From Mycobacterium sp. (GTDB lineage Bacteria; Actinomycetota; Actinomycetes; Mycobacteriales; Mycobacteriaceae), in NCBI GenBank assembly GCA_023264765.1, contig JAHFVC010000004.1, positions 6,775-54,783 of the forward strand: a DNA stretch of 48,009 bases. Direction: 5' to 3'. The notes beneath the pieces were generated by a model that saw only the letters and a list, made by a program, of their open reading frames with translations, made no database searches and was not told the DNA's origin. Made by a program: the position numbers and the translations under genes. Position 1 is the stretch's first letter, and every line of letters begins with the position of its first letter. Positions 9,037-18,050 of the stretch are shown in pieces.

Positions 9037-10650
9037 ATGATCATCACGGTGGCCGATGTCGTGGGGCTGCCCGTGCTGCGACGCGGCGAACCCGAGGTGC
9101 TCAGCGCGCGACGGTTCGACGAGCCGATCCGCTGGGTGCACGTCAGCGATATGGCCGACCTGTCCAGCCTGGTCCAGGGCGGCGAACTGGTGTTGACCAC
9201 CGGAGCGGCACTGCGGGCGGACCCACGCCGCTACCTGCAGGGCATGGCCGCCGCGGGAGTGCTCGGGGTGGTCGTCGAACTGGGCGGGGCCAGTCTGCCG
9301 GCGGGAGTGGGCGCCATCGCCGAGGAGTTCGATCTGGCGCTGGTGGCGCTGCACCGCCAGGTGCGCTTCGTCGAGGTGACCGAGGCGGTCCACCGGATGA
9401 TCGTCACCGACCAGTTCGACCGGGTGGACTTCGACCGCCGGGTGCACGAGACGTTCACCGACCTCAGCATGAAACGAGCCTCGGTGAGCGGCATCGTCGA
9501 CGCCGCCGCGGCCATCCTCGACGAGCCGGTGGTGCTGGAAGATCTGGCGCACCGGGTGCTGGCCGTGTCGGCGCGAGGCCACGCCGCCGAGCTGCTCCAC
9601 GATTGGGAACGCCGATCCCGCCGAAACTCCGAACAGTGGGCCGTCACCGCGGTGGGACCCCGCACCGAGGAATGGGGCCGGCTCATCGTGCCCCGTCGCC
9701 CCGCTGACACGGCGCGAACCCAGATGGTGCTCGAACGCGCGGGTGTCGCGCTGGCACTGCACCGGATGATCGAACGGGACCGGTCGGGGCTGGCGCACCA
9801 GGCCCAGACCGGATTGATCGACGACGTGCTGCGCAGCCGTATCACCGACGAGCGGGAAGCCGCCGTGCGCGCGCACGCACTGGGACTGCGGTCGGCGGCC
9901 CGGTACGTGCCCGCCACCGTCCGGGTGGAGCGCGCGCCTGCCACCGATCCCGTTGCCGGGCAACGACGCAACGTCTCGTTGCTGGATACCGTCACGCACG
10001 CGGTCAACGCGTCCGGGCACACCGGTTTGTTCTCGGTCCGGCGCGACGGTGAGATCGGATTGGTGCTCGCGCTCGGTGTCACCCGTTCGACGGACGCGGC
10101 GTTGACGGCACTGGGAAACGACCTACGCCGCGAAATACGCCGGGTAGAAGGCATTTCCGAATCGGCACTGGCGGTCGGCGAACCGGTCGAGCGGGTGATC
10201 GATGCGATCGGCGGCCTGGCCGAGGCATCGCACATCGCCGAGGTGGCGCTGTCGATGGGGGAGAAGCCGCGCCCGTACTACCGGGCGTCCGACGTACGGC
10301 TGCGCGGCCTGATCTCGTTGCTGCGCAGCGATCATCGGGTGCAGGCCTTCGCCGAAACCGAACTGGGAGCGCTGCTGTCCGGCGACCCGTCCAACGTCGA
10401 GGTCCTGCGGGAGTACCTGCGGTCGGCCGGCAACAAGGCGGCGGTGGCGCAGCGGCTGCACATCAGCCGCCCTGCCCTCTACAAGCGACTCGCCGCCATC
10501 GGTGCCGCCCTGGGCGTAGAACTCGACGACGGCGAATCGCGAACGTCCCTGCATGTCGCGCTGATGGTCCTGGACGCGCAGAAGCTCAGTCGCGCGGTCG
10601 GTTCCACTTCGGAACCGATGCGCGCGGAGATCATCGATCCGTATACGTGA
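9037..10650 (+). CDS. PucR family transcriptional regulator
   Basis: 537 aa; N-terminal PucR domain (ITVADVVGLPVLRRGEPEVLSA...) and C-terminal helix-turn-helix LREYLRSAGNKAAVAQRLHISRPALYKRLAAI; divergent from mmsA. Confidence 0.9.
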   Translation: MIITVADVVGLPVLRRGEPEVLSARRFDEPIRWVHVSDMADLSSLVQGGELVLTTGAALRADPRRYLQGMAAAGVLGVVVELGGASLPAGVGAIAEEFDLALVALHRQVRFVEVTEAVHRMIVTDQFDRVDFDRRVHETFTDLSMKRASVSGIVDAAAAILDEPVVLEDLAHRVLAVSARGHAAELLHDWERRSRRNSEQWAVTAVGPRTEEWGRLIVPRRPADTARTQMVLERAGVALALHRMIERDRSGLAHQAQTGLIDDVLRSRITDEREAAVRAHALGLRSAARYVPATVRVERAPATDPVAGQRRNVSLLDTVTHAVNASGHTGLFSVRRDGEIGLVLALGVTRSTDAALTALGNDLRREIRRVEGISESALAVGEPVERVIDAIGGLAEASHIAEVALSMGEKPRPYYRASDVRLRGLISLLRSDHRVQAFAETELGALLSGDPSNVEVLREYLRSAGNKAAVAQRLHISRPALYKRLAAIGAALGVELDDGESRTSLHVALMVLDAQKLSRAVGSTSEPMRAEIIDPYT

Positions 10651-10677
10651 CCTCGGTCAGCCCGATACGTTCGACGC

Positions 10678-10878
10678 GTGAATGTGCTCAACCGGATCAT
10701 GGAATTCCGGATGACCGTCGCCGAATGGATCGGGCTGGCCTTGTTGCTCGCCGCCCCATACGTGGTGATCGGGGTGCTGTGGTCGATCTGGCATCTCGAC
10801 CAGCTGAGCGCGCTGACCTTCGTCAGGTCGACGGTGACGTGGCCGATTCTGTTGCTCGGCAACGGCTGTGCCCCATGA
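10678..10878 (+). CDS. small membrane protein, paralogous to the one at 11751..12011
   Basis: 66 aa, GTG start; AEWIGLALLLAAPYVVIGVLWSIWHLDQ...TVTWPILLLGNG; stop overlaps next start (ATGA). Confidence 0.65.
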   Translation: MNVLNRIMEFRMTVAEWIGLALLLAAPYVVIGVLWSIWHLDQLSALTFVRSTVTWPILLLGNGCAP

Positions 10879-11732
10879 CCCACCGCATCGTGATCACCCG
10901 GCGCACCGCGCGCTGGGACCGGACCGGCGAAGTGTCCGTCGGCGATGCGATGGACCTCTGGGGTTTCGCGGCCGGGGCGGCCAACGTCATCATGCAGCTG
11001 TCCTGGCCGGAGGTGGGCCACGGCGTGCTGGAGAGCACCGTCGATTCGGGCAATCTGCTCAAGCATCCGTGGAAGCGGGCGCGCACCACGGCGAGCTATC
11101 TGGCGGTGGCGGTGTTCGGCAGCGCCGGAGACCGGGAGGCATTCCGGGCGGCCGTCGACGGCGCCCACCGCCAGGTCCGATCCGGGCCCGCGAGTCCGGT
11201 CCGGTATCACGCGTTCGACCGCGACCTTCAGATGTGGGTCGCCGCATGCCTGTTCGTCGGGCTCGAGGATGTCTATCAACTGCTGCGCGGCGAGATGACC
11301 GCGGTCCAGGCTGAACAGTTCTACCGCTCGGCGTGGACGCTGGGCACCACCCTGCAGGTCACCGACGATCAGTGGCCGCCTACTCGGGCCGCTTTCGACG
11401 AGTACTGGGCTCAGGGCTGCGAACGCGTCGTCATCGACCCGCCGGTGCGCGACTACCTACTCGACATGGTGAACCTGCGGATGATCAATCCGGTTCTGCG
11501 CCTGCCGTTCCGGTCACTGCTCAAGTTCCTGACGGCGGGTTTCCTGGCGCCGGTGTTCCGGGACCCACTCGGTTTGCGCTGGGGGCGGGGTAGGCAGGCG
11601 CTGTTCGAGTGGCTCTTCCTGGTGGTGGCGTTCGTGAACCGGTTCATCCCGCCGTTCCTGCGCCAAGGCGGCAGCTATCTGCTGCTGTTGGATGTGCGCC
11701 GGCGAATCCGTGCGCACCGGCCGTTGATCTGA
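10875..11732 (+). CDS. oxygenase MpaB family / DUF2236 protein
   Basis: VRYHAFDRDLQMWVAACLFVGLEDVYQLLRGEMTAVQAEQFYRSAWTLGTTLQVTDDQWPPTRAAFDEYW; typical MpaB/DUF2236 layout. Confidence 0.8.
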   Translation: MTHRIVITRRTARWDRTGEVSVGDAMDLWGFAAGAANVIMQLSWPEVGHGVLESTVDSGNLLKHPWKRARTTASYLAVAVFGSAGDREAFRAAVDGAHRQVRSGPASPVRYHAFDRDLQMWVAACLFVGLEDVYQLLRGEMTAVQAEQFYRSAWTLGTTLQVTDDQWPPTRAAFDEYWAQGCERVVIDPPVRDYLLDMVNLRMINPVLRLPFRSLLKFLTAGFLAPVFRDPLGLRWGRGRQALFEWLFLVVAFVNRFIPPFLRQGGSYLLLLDVRRRIRAHRPLI

Positions 11733-11750
11733 GGAGCCCTGAGCAAGACG

Positions 11751-12011
11751 ATGCAGCGCGTACGTGAACTGCTGGCCCGTCCCGTGAGCGTCGGGGCGAT
11801 GCTCGAGGCGCTGTTGTGGTTGGCGTTGCCCTACGTGATCATCGGGCTGGCCTTCACCGTGCTCCATCCCGACCATGTGCAGCAGCGGGAAGCGCAACTG
11901 CAGAGGTGGTTTCCGGCCGGTGCGGATGTGGTCGCCTTCGGCGAGACGACGGTATGGTGGCCGCTGTTGCTCGTGTCTGGTACGGGAGAGGACCACTGCG
12001 GTGCCCAATGA
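11751..12011 (+). CDS. small membrane protein, paralogous to the one at 10678..10878
   Basis: 86 aa; LEALLWLALPYVIIGLAFTVLHPDHVQQ...TTVWWPLLLVSG; overlaps next start by 11 nt. Confidence 0.65.
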   Translation: MQRVRELLARPVSVGAMLEALLWLALPYVIIGLAFTVLHPDHVQQREAQLQRWFPAGADVVAFGETTVWWPLLLVSGTGEDHCGAQ

Positions 12012-12810
12012 TGATCTCGCCGATTTCGAGCTTGCGGAATTCACGCACGACGGCACCACGCGGTCGATCTTCCGGAAGGGCAGCGGCCCCGCCGTCATCG
12101 TGATCGCGGAGATTCCCGGCATCACGCCGAAAGTGCTCGACTTCGCCAGGCAGGTCGCCGATATCGGCTGCACCGCGGTGCTGCCCCACCTGTTCGGCGA
12201 ACCCGGCCGCGACCCGTACAGCAGCACCCGGGCCACCGTCGAAACCTTCGCCTCGTCGATCATCCCCACCTGCATCAGCAAGGAGTTCGTGACGCTGGCC
12301 ACCGGGCGTACCTCGCCGGTCATCGGGTGGCTGCGGGCGCTGGCCCGCTCCGAGCACGCGCGGTGTGGTGGGCCGGGCGTCGGCGCGATCGGCATGTGCT
12401 TCACGGGTGGCTACGCGCTCGCCATGGCGGCCGACGATGTGTTGCTCGCGCCGGTGCTGTCCCAGCCGTCGATGCCCATGCCACTCACCGCCCGGCAGAA
12501 ACGCTCCATCGACATCTCACCGGAGGATCTCGCCACGGTGAAGCAGCGCTGTGCGGCCGGACTGACCGTGCTGGGTCTGCGGTTCAAATCGGACCGGCTG
12601 GTGCCGGTGGAACGGTTCGACTTCCTGCGTGAGCAACTCGGCGACGCGTTCGTGGCGGTGGAACTCGACGACGCCGACGCCAACCCCGATGCGCTGCTCG
12701 CGCCGCACTCGGTGGTCACCGAGCATCTCATCGACGAACCCGGCCAGCCCACCAGGGCGGCGCTGGATCAGGTGCTCGATCTGTTCCGCGGGCGACTTCT
12801 GGCGGTGTAG
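12001..12810 (+). CDS. dienelactone hydrolase family protein
   Basis: GTG start; VIVIAEIPGITPKVLDFARQVADIGCTAVLPHLFGEPG..., GAIGMCFTGGYALAMA nucleophile elbow with Cys. Confidence 0.87.
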   Translation: MPNDDLADFELAEFTHDGTTRSIFRKGSGPAVIVIAEIPGITPKVLDFARQVADIGCTAVLPHLFGEPGRDPYSSTRATVETFASSIIPTCISKEFVTLATGRTSPVIGWLRALARSEHARCGGPGVGAIGMCFTGGYALAMAADDVLLAPVLSQPSMPMPLTARQKRSIDISPEDLATVKQRCAAGLTVLGLRFKSDRLVPVERFDFLREQLGDAFVAVELDDADANPDALLAPHSVVTEHLIDEPGQPTRAALDQVLDLFRGRLLAV

Positions 12811-12931
12811 TCCAGCCACGCGGAATGCGTGGGGTGGTGCCCGCTGTTGGCAGAGGTATGGATCAACGCGGCGGAGTGTCCTCACTCACAAACGCCTTGT
12901 CAGCCGCGTTGCTTAGGAGGACTATCTAGCC

Positions 12932-13075
12932 ATGCTAACGATAAAGCGATACGTGGAAGCGGGCCTGCTGTCCGTCGTCGCGTTGGCGGCGATCGCGACC
13001 CCGACCGTGATGCTGCTCCAGGACGGTCCGCACCTGCCGGTCCAGATCGTCTTCAACGAACCCGCCGACCGCTAG
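12932..13075 (+). CDS. 47-aa small predicted membrane/secreted protein (below the ORF-track length cutoff)
   Basis: AGGAGG RBS at about 12916; MLTIKRYVEAGLLSVVALAAIATPTVMLLQDGPHLPVQIVFNEPADR*; one hydrophobic helix; stop overlaps the convergent GGDEF-gene stop. Confidence 0.5.
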   Translation: MLTIKRYVEAGLLSVVALAAIATPTVMLLQDGPHLPVQIVFNEPADR

Positions 13076-14295
13076 GCCGTCCGGCCGATGTCCCGGCGGT
13101 CCTCGTCCGGATCGTCGCGCACCGTGGCCAGCTTCGGCGACTCGAGCAGGCAAGTCTGATTACCGCCCGCCTTACGGGCCTCGTACATCGCGTTGGTCGC
13201 GATGGTCACCAGTTCGTCGAGTACGTCGTGCGAGGTCTGCCGGGCCAGGGGCTGCAACGGCGTACTGACGACACCCAGGCTGGCGGTCAGCTGGAAGGGC
13301 GCGGATTTGATGGTGCTCAGGATGCGGTCGGCCAGTGGCGAGGGATCGGAGTGGGTGAAGACGTCGGCGACCAGGTACTCGGAATCCCCGAGATGCCCGA
13401 TGACCGCGTCGCCGCGCACCGTCTCGCGCAGCCGCTGACCGATGGCGACCCTCGCTCGATTGCCGCCGGCCTTGCCGGACATGGCGGTCAACAGCGAGAA
13501 GCTGTCCAGATTCGCCACGATGAGAACGAAATACCGGTCGTCGCGCCGGCTGCGCGAGCCGATCAGGGTGGCGACCTGGTCGTAGAAGGTCTGCCGGTTC
13601 AACAGTCCGGTCAGCGGCTCGATACCGCCCGTGTTCATCTCGGAACCGGCGATCTTGAGTGCCAGCTCGCACGCGAATGCGACGGTCACGTTGATGCCCA
13701 TCACCAAGGCCACCGACGAGACCGCCATGACCGGATCCTCGATCAACCGCCACGCCAGCGTGGCGAGCGTCGCACCCTGGATGAACCAGATGACGAGCAG
13801 GAGTCGCCGGGAGTGGAAGAACACCGTGTACGCCGTCGTCACCACGAATGCGGTCGAACCCACCAGCGCGAGCACCGGATTGGGCAACAACAGACAGGCG
13901 GCGGCGATGAGCAACGTCCCGAGCGTGACGCAGAACATCGACTGACGCCAGGACGGCCATTCAGAGCGGAGCCAGACGGCAGCCATGCTGCCGCTGCAGA
14001 CGATGACGACCGCCACCGCGAACGGGCCGTAGGCGACGGAATGTTTCGGCGTGGCGATCGTGGCGGGCATGGCGATGACGCCGAGGCCGACGATGCTCCA
14101 CGCCACCACCCGGCACGTCAGGGTCTGCAGGTCGCGTGCCGCCAGGAACGCGGTGAGCCATTGGTAGTGATCGCCGCGGTGTCGCCAGCGCCCCGGGGTA
14201 CGCATCAGGCGCGTGATCGCGTCGTACCGCAACACCGTGGCATCAGCGAACGGTACCAGCACGAACCGTGAGCGGTACCGTCGTTGCGGTCCCAA
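13072..14295 (-). CDS. membrane protein with GGDEF-like domain (degenerate signature)
   Basis: 407 aa; multiple transmembrane segments then GGIEPLTGLLNRQTFYDQVATLIG...IVANLDSFSLL...GHLGDSEYLVAD...LTASLGVVST...ATNAMYEARKAGGNQTC. Confidence 0.85.
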   Translation of the reverse strand: MGPQRRYRSRFVLVPFADATVLRYDAITRLMRTPGRWRHRGDHYQWLTAFLAARDLQTLTCRVVAWSIVGLGVIAMPATIATPKHSVAYGPFAVAVVIVCSGSMAAVWLRSEWPSWRQSMFCVTLGTLLIAAACLLLPNPVLALVGSTAFVVTTAYTVFFHSRRLLLVIWFIQGATLATLAWRLIEDPVMAVSSVALVMGINVTVAFACELALKIAGSEMNTGGIEPLTGLLNRQTFYDQVATLIGSRSRRDDRYFVLIVANLDSFSLLTAMSGKAGGNRARVAIGQRLRETVRGDAVIGHLGDSEYLVADVFTHSDPSPLADRILSTIKSAPFQLTASLGVVSTPLQPLARQTSHDVLDELVTIATNAMYEARKAGGNQTCLLESPKLATVRDDPDEDRRDIGRTA

Positions 14296-14317
14296 AATGC
14301 GCAGCTAGCCTCGCACT

Positions 14318-15238
14318 ATGACATCGCAGTGGACACCAGGACGACTCGGAGATCTGACCGGTAAGAGCATCATCGTGACGGGTGCGACCAATGGGGTTGG
14401 ATTGGCGACCGCGACCACATTGGCGCGGGCGGGCGCGCGCGTGATCCTGGCGGTACGCAACACCGAACTGGGCGCACAGCGTGCGGCGGAGATGACGGGT
14501 GAGACCGCCGTCGCCGAACTCGATCTTGCCAACCTGTCCTCGGTGCGCGCCTTCCCGGGGCGGCTGGACGAACTCGGCGTGGGCGAGATCGACATCCTGA
14601 TCAACAACGCCGGCACGCTCACCCGGGAGCGCACCGACACCGCCGACGGTTTCGAGGCGACCATCGCGACCAACCTGCTCGGACCGTTCGCACTGACCAA
14701 CCTGCTGTTGGACAGGGTGCGCGAGCAGATCATCAACGTGGGCTCCGAAGCGCACAAGTCGGCCATCCTGCACCTCGACGACCTGCATCTGCGCACCCAC
14801 AAGTGGACGGTGATGGGTTCCTACGCGGCCTCGAAGCTCACCGTGATGCTGTGGGGGCTGGAACTGGATCGGCGGCTGCGCGCAGCCGGGTCGCCCGTCG
14901 TCACGCAGCTGACCCATCCCGGGTGGGTCGATTCGAACCTGCCGCAGTTGCCCGGTGGACCGCTGATGGGGGTTGTGCAGCGCGGGGTCAAACTGGTCGC
15001 CGGTGCGCTGGCCAACGACAAGGACGCCGGCGCCGCCACCACCTTGTACTGCATCACCGAGCCGATCCCACCGGGCAGCTATGTCGGCGTGGACGGCCGC
15101 CTCGGCTTGCGCGGCGCCCCGGTACTGATCGGCCGATCCGCGCTGGCCTGTGATTACGCGGTGGCGGCGCGGATCGTCCAGTTCGCCGAACAGGAAACGG
15201 GGACAGAGCTTTTGGCGGTGCGTACCGGCGCGTCCTGA
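14318..15238 (+). CDS. SDR family NAD(P)-dependent oxidoreductase
   Basis: 306 aa; IIVTGATNGVGLATATTLARAGARVILAVRN, LINNAGTL, YAASKL. Confidence 0.9.
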   Translation: MTSQWTPGRLGDLTGKSIIVTGATNGVGLATATTLARAGARVILAVRNTELGAQRAAEMTGETAVAELDLANLSSVRAFPGRLDELGVGEIDILINNAGTLTRERTDTADGFEATIATNLLGPFALTNLLLDRVREQIINVGSEAHKSAILHLDDLHLRTHKWTVMGSYAASKLTVMLWGLELDRRLRAAGSPVVTQLTHPGWVDSNLPQLPGGPLMGVVQRGVKLVAGALANDKDAGAATTLYCITEPIPPGSYVGVDGRLGLRGAPVLIGRSALACDYAVAARIVQFAEQETGTELLAVRTGAS

Positions 15239-15304
15239 TGTTTGCCGGCCCAGAGTTTGCCTGCGCATAACGGGGCAGTCATATCCGGGTGTCATGGTGG
15301 GGTG

Positions 15305-15784
15305 GTGACCGTCGACCCGGCGCCGACATCGGCACCGGCACGACTCGTCGAGCGATTTCACCGATTCTGTGAGCGCGTCGTGGCCCGGCTGCCGTTCGGG
15401 CTCGTCGATGTCGTCGCACCCACCTTCCTGGGTTTCGTCCTGATCAACGGTTTCACCTTCGGGGTGGATCTGGCCATTCTGACCTTGCTGCACAGCGGTT
15501 TTGGTGTGCTGCTCCCGATCGCGCTGACGGTCGGCTATGTCTGCGCGTTCGCACTGAGTTACGTGCTGAACCGGACACTGAACTTCCGTTCGCACGCGGT
15601 GGTGGGCCCTCAACTGGCGATCTACGTTGTGGTGGTCGCCATCAACTACGCGGCCTTCATCGTCGCCCTGCCCACCGCGCTGGCCTCGTTCGGGCTGGAG
15701 TACCACGTGGCGCGAATCCTCGCCGGTGGCGGCGAGGCCGTCTTCATGTACAGCGCGATGCGGTGGGTGATCTTCCGCCGCTGA
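15305..15784 (+). CDS. GtrA family membrane protein
   Basis: FLGFVLINGFTFGVDLAILTLLHS...VGYVCAFALSYVLNRTLNFRSH; GtrA-like (FxxNRxxxF). Confidence 0.82.
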   Translation: MTVDPAPTSAPARLVERFHRFCERVVARLPFGLVDVVAPTFLGFVLINGFTFGVDLAILTLLHSGFGVLLPIALTVGYVCAFALSYVLNRTLNFRSHAVVGPQLAIYVVVVAINYAAFIVALPTALASFGLEYHVARILAGGGEAVFMYSAMRWVIFRR

Positions 15785-15830
15785 CGGTCATTCCCGCGAT
15801 AGGACCGTCCGAGTTCTTTACGCTCCATCC

Positions 15831-16259
15831 ATGACCGTTCACGACTCTGCCCTGGGGCGCCGCCAGGTATTGGCGGGCGCCGGAATCGCTGTGGGAGCCA
15901 CCGCGATCGCGGCCTGCTCAGGATCGGGGACCAAGGACGCGACAACGACCTCCGCATCCGCTGCGCCGACGGGCGGCAAACCAGGTGTGCTGGCGCAGAC
16001 CGCCCAGGTACCGGTCGGTGCGGGGGTGATCGTGGGCGACGTCGTGCTGACCCAGCCCACCGCCGGGGTCTTCAAGGGCCTGTCGACGGAGTGCCCGCAC
16101 AAGGGGTGTGCGGTGTCCGCCGTTGCCGACGGGGAGATCACCTGCCCGTGCCACGGCAGCGCCTTCGGCCTGGACGGCGCGGTGCTCAAGGGGCCCGCGA
16201 CCAAGCCCCTGGCGCCGGTCGCCGTGACGGTGCAAGGCGAGGACATCGTCAAGGGATAG
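15831..16259 (+). CDS. Rieske (2Fe-2S) protein with Tat/lipoprotein signal
   Basis: GRRQVLAGAGIAVGATAIAAC (twin-Arg plus lipobox); CPHKGC ... CPCHGSAFGLDG Rieske ligands. Confidence 0.92.
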   Translation: MTVHDSALGRRQVLAGAGIAVGATAIAACSGSGTKDATTTSASAAPTGGKPGVLAQTAQVPVGAGVIVGDVVLTQPTAGVFKGLSTECPHKGCAVSAVADGEITCPCHGSAFGLDGAVLKGPATKPLAPVAVTVQGEDIVKG

Positions 16260-16280
16260 GCACGGCTACGATCACCGGCT

Positions 16281-16682
16281 GTGGGAGACGTGGAGGACTC
16301 GACACCGGAATCGATCCCGCAGTGGTACGAGGAAACGTGGGCGGTGTACGCGGCCGGTGCCGGTGCGCTCGCCGTGATCATCGTCTTGGTTTTCGCGGTG
16401 GTGCAGACGTCGCGCAGCTCGATGGACCCGGGCCATCCGCCCCCGCCCGCAACCGAGGACGCACCGACCACCCAGATGTCCACGACGACGACCACCACGC
16501 GCACCCGGTCGACGACGCCGTCCACCTCCGACATCAACCCGTCGGACACCAGCCCGGGGTCCGCCACGACGACCACCGACGACTGGGTGCCCGACTTCCC
16601 CGAGCTGACCGGCACCACGCCGACCACGACCACCGACCCCTACGCGACGAGCACGTCAGCGCCTCGGGCCGGGGCGATTTAA
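16281..16682 (+). CDS. hypothetical single-pass membrane protein, Thr/Pro-rich tail
   Basis: 133 aa, GTG start; WAVYAAGAGALAVIIVLVFAVVQTSR TM then Thr-rich low complexity. Confidence 0.7.
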   Translation: MGDVEDSTPESIPQWYEETWAVYAAGAGALAVIIVLVFAVVQTSRSSMDPGHPPPPATEDAPTTQMSTTTTTTRTRSTTPSTSDINPSDTSPGSATTTTDDWVPDFPELTGTTPTTTTDPYATSTSAPRAGAI

Positions 16683-17959
16683 CTCAGCAGCGCACTGCCC
16701 TTGCGCCACTGATCCCACGGCACCGCCCAATCGCCGTTCTGGGACAGCAAGGTCTGGGGTGGGCCGCCGGTGTGCCGGATTTCCACCACGTCGCCGGGAA
16801 CCGAGAAATCGAAGAACCACTTGGCGTTCTCGGAGCTCAGGTTCAAACAACCGTGCGAGGTGTTGGTGTTGCCCTGCGCCCAGACCGTGGCGTTGAGCTG
16901 GTGCAGATAGATACCGTCACCGCTGATTCGGGTGGCCCAGGGAATGGTCTCGCGGTAGCCGAGCCGGGAGTTGGTCGGCAGACCGTAGGACGACGAGTCC
17001 ATGATCACCGGATTGGCCTTGTCCAGCACGGTGTACACACCGGGCGGGGTCCAGAAGTTCAGCGTCGTGCCGCCGATGGTCTCGGTGCCGCCCCGGCCCA
17101 TCGAGGTGGGCATGGTGCGGACCAGCTTCCCGTTGTCGAACACGCTGACCTGCTTGGTGTTGTCATCGGCGATCGACACGTGCGAGTCGCCGATCTTGAA
17201 CGACACCCTCTCGTCGTCTTGGCCGTAATAGCCGTCGCCCAGCGGGACCCCGTAGATGTTCGCGTCGACGGTCACGGTGGTGCCGGGGGCGTAGTAGCGC
17301 TCCGGGCGCCAGTGTGCGGTCTGCTCGTCGACCCAGTTCCAGGCGCCCTTCACGGCCGGGGACGTGGTCACCACCAGCTGGCGTTCCGCCCGGGCCTTGT
17401 CGGTGACCGGCTCGTCGAAATGCGCGACGACGACGGTGCCCACGCCGTAGGTGCCGCCGTCCTTCAGGGACGCGTATCCGGTGGTGTTCAGATATACCGA
17501 CGTCTGGTAGCTCGGGGACACCGTGGTGAAGCTGGACGTCTCGGCTGCCGGCATCCCGCCGGGTCCCTGCGACCGCACGGTCATGGTGTACGTGCGGCCA
17601 TAGCCGAGTTGGACGGCCGGCTTCCACGCGGTGCGGTCCGGTGTCATGATCCCTGCCACGGTGGCGCCGTTCTCGTTGACCATCGTCACGTCGGTCAGCG
17701 TCCCGCTGAAGGCGGTGACCGCAACCGGTCCGACGGGCAAGACGTTCTGGGCCCCGGCCGGAGGTTGCACCCTGATGGTCGCGGGTACCGGTGCCGGCGG
17801 ATCCGCCGCTGCGGCTGCCGCCAGATCGGCACCGGCGGCCAGGTTGCGGCAGCCGTCCTGGCACTGCGCGATCCGGGAGCTCTGCGTCACCCCCAAGCCG
17901 GCGACGAGAAGGAGCGCCGCAAACATCGCGGCGCGCACTCGGTGACGATCAAGACGCAC
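16679..17959 (-). CDS. L,D-transpeptidase (YkuD) with Ig-like domains, LdtMt5/LprQ-like
   Basis: Hydrophobic N-terminus; catalytic YLHQLNATVWAQGNTNTSHGCLNLSSENAKWFFDFSVPGDVVEIR; start chosen at GTG 17959 (ORF open to 18028). Confidence 0.88.
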   Translation of the reverse strand: MRLDRHRVRAAMFAALLLVAGLGVTQSSRIAQCQDGCRNLAAGADLAAAAAADPPAPVPATIRVQPPAGAQNVLPVGPVAVTAFSGTLTDVTMVNENGATVAGIMTPDRTAWKPAVQLGYGRTYTMTVRSQGPGGMPAAETSSFTTVSPSYQTSVYLNTTGYASLKDGGTYGVGTVVVAHFDEPVTDKARAERQLVVTTSPAVKGAWNWVDEQTAHWRPERYYAPGTTVTVDANIYGVPLGDGYYGQDDERVSFKIGDSHVSIADDNTKQVSVFDNGKLVRTMPTSMGRGGTETIGGTTLNFWTPPGVYTVLDKANPVIMDSSSYGLPTNSRLGYRETIPWATRISGDGIYLHQLNATVWAQGNTNTSHGCLNLSSENAKWFFDFSVPGDVVEIRHTGGPPQTLLSQNGDWAVPWDQWRKGSALLS

Positions 17960-18050
17960 AGGCTCTCCGGGGCAGAAGACGGAATGATCCGGGGGTGCTG
18001 CACTGCACGCGCCGGAAGAAGCTCTCATAGTAGAGGGCGCGCGCGTCCGA

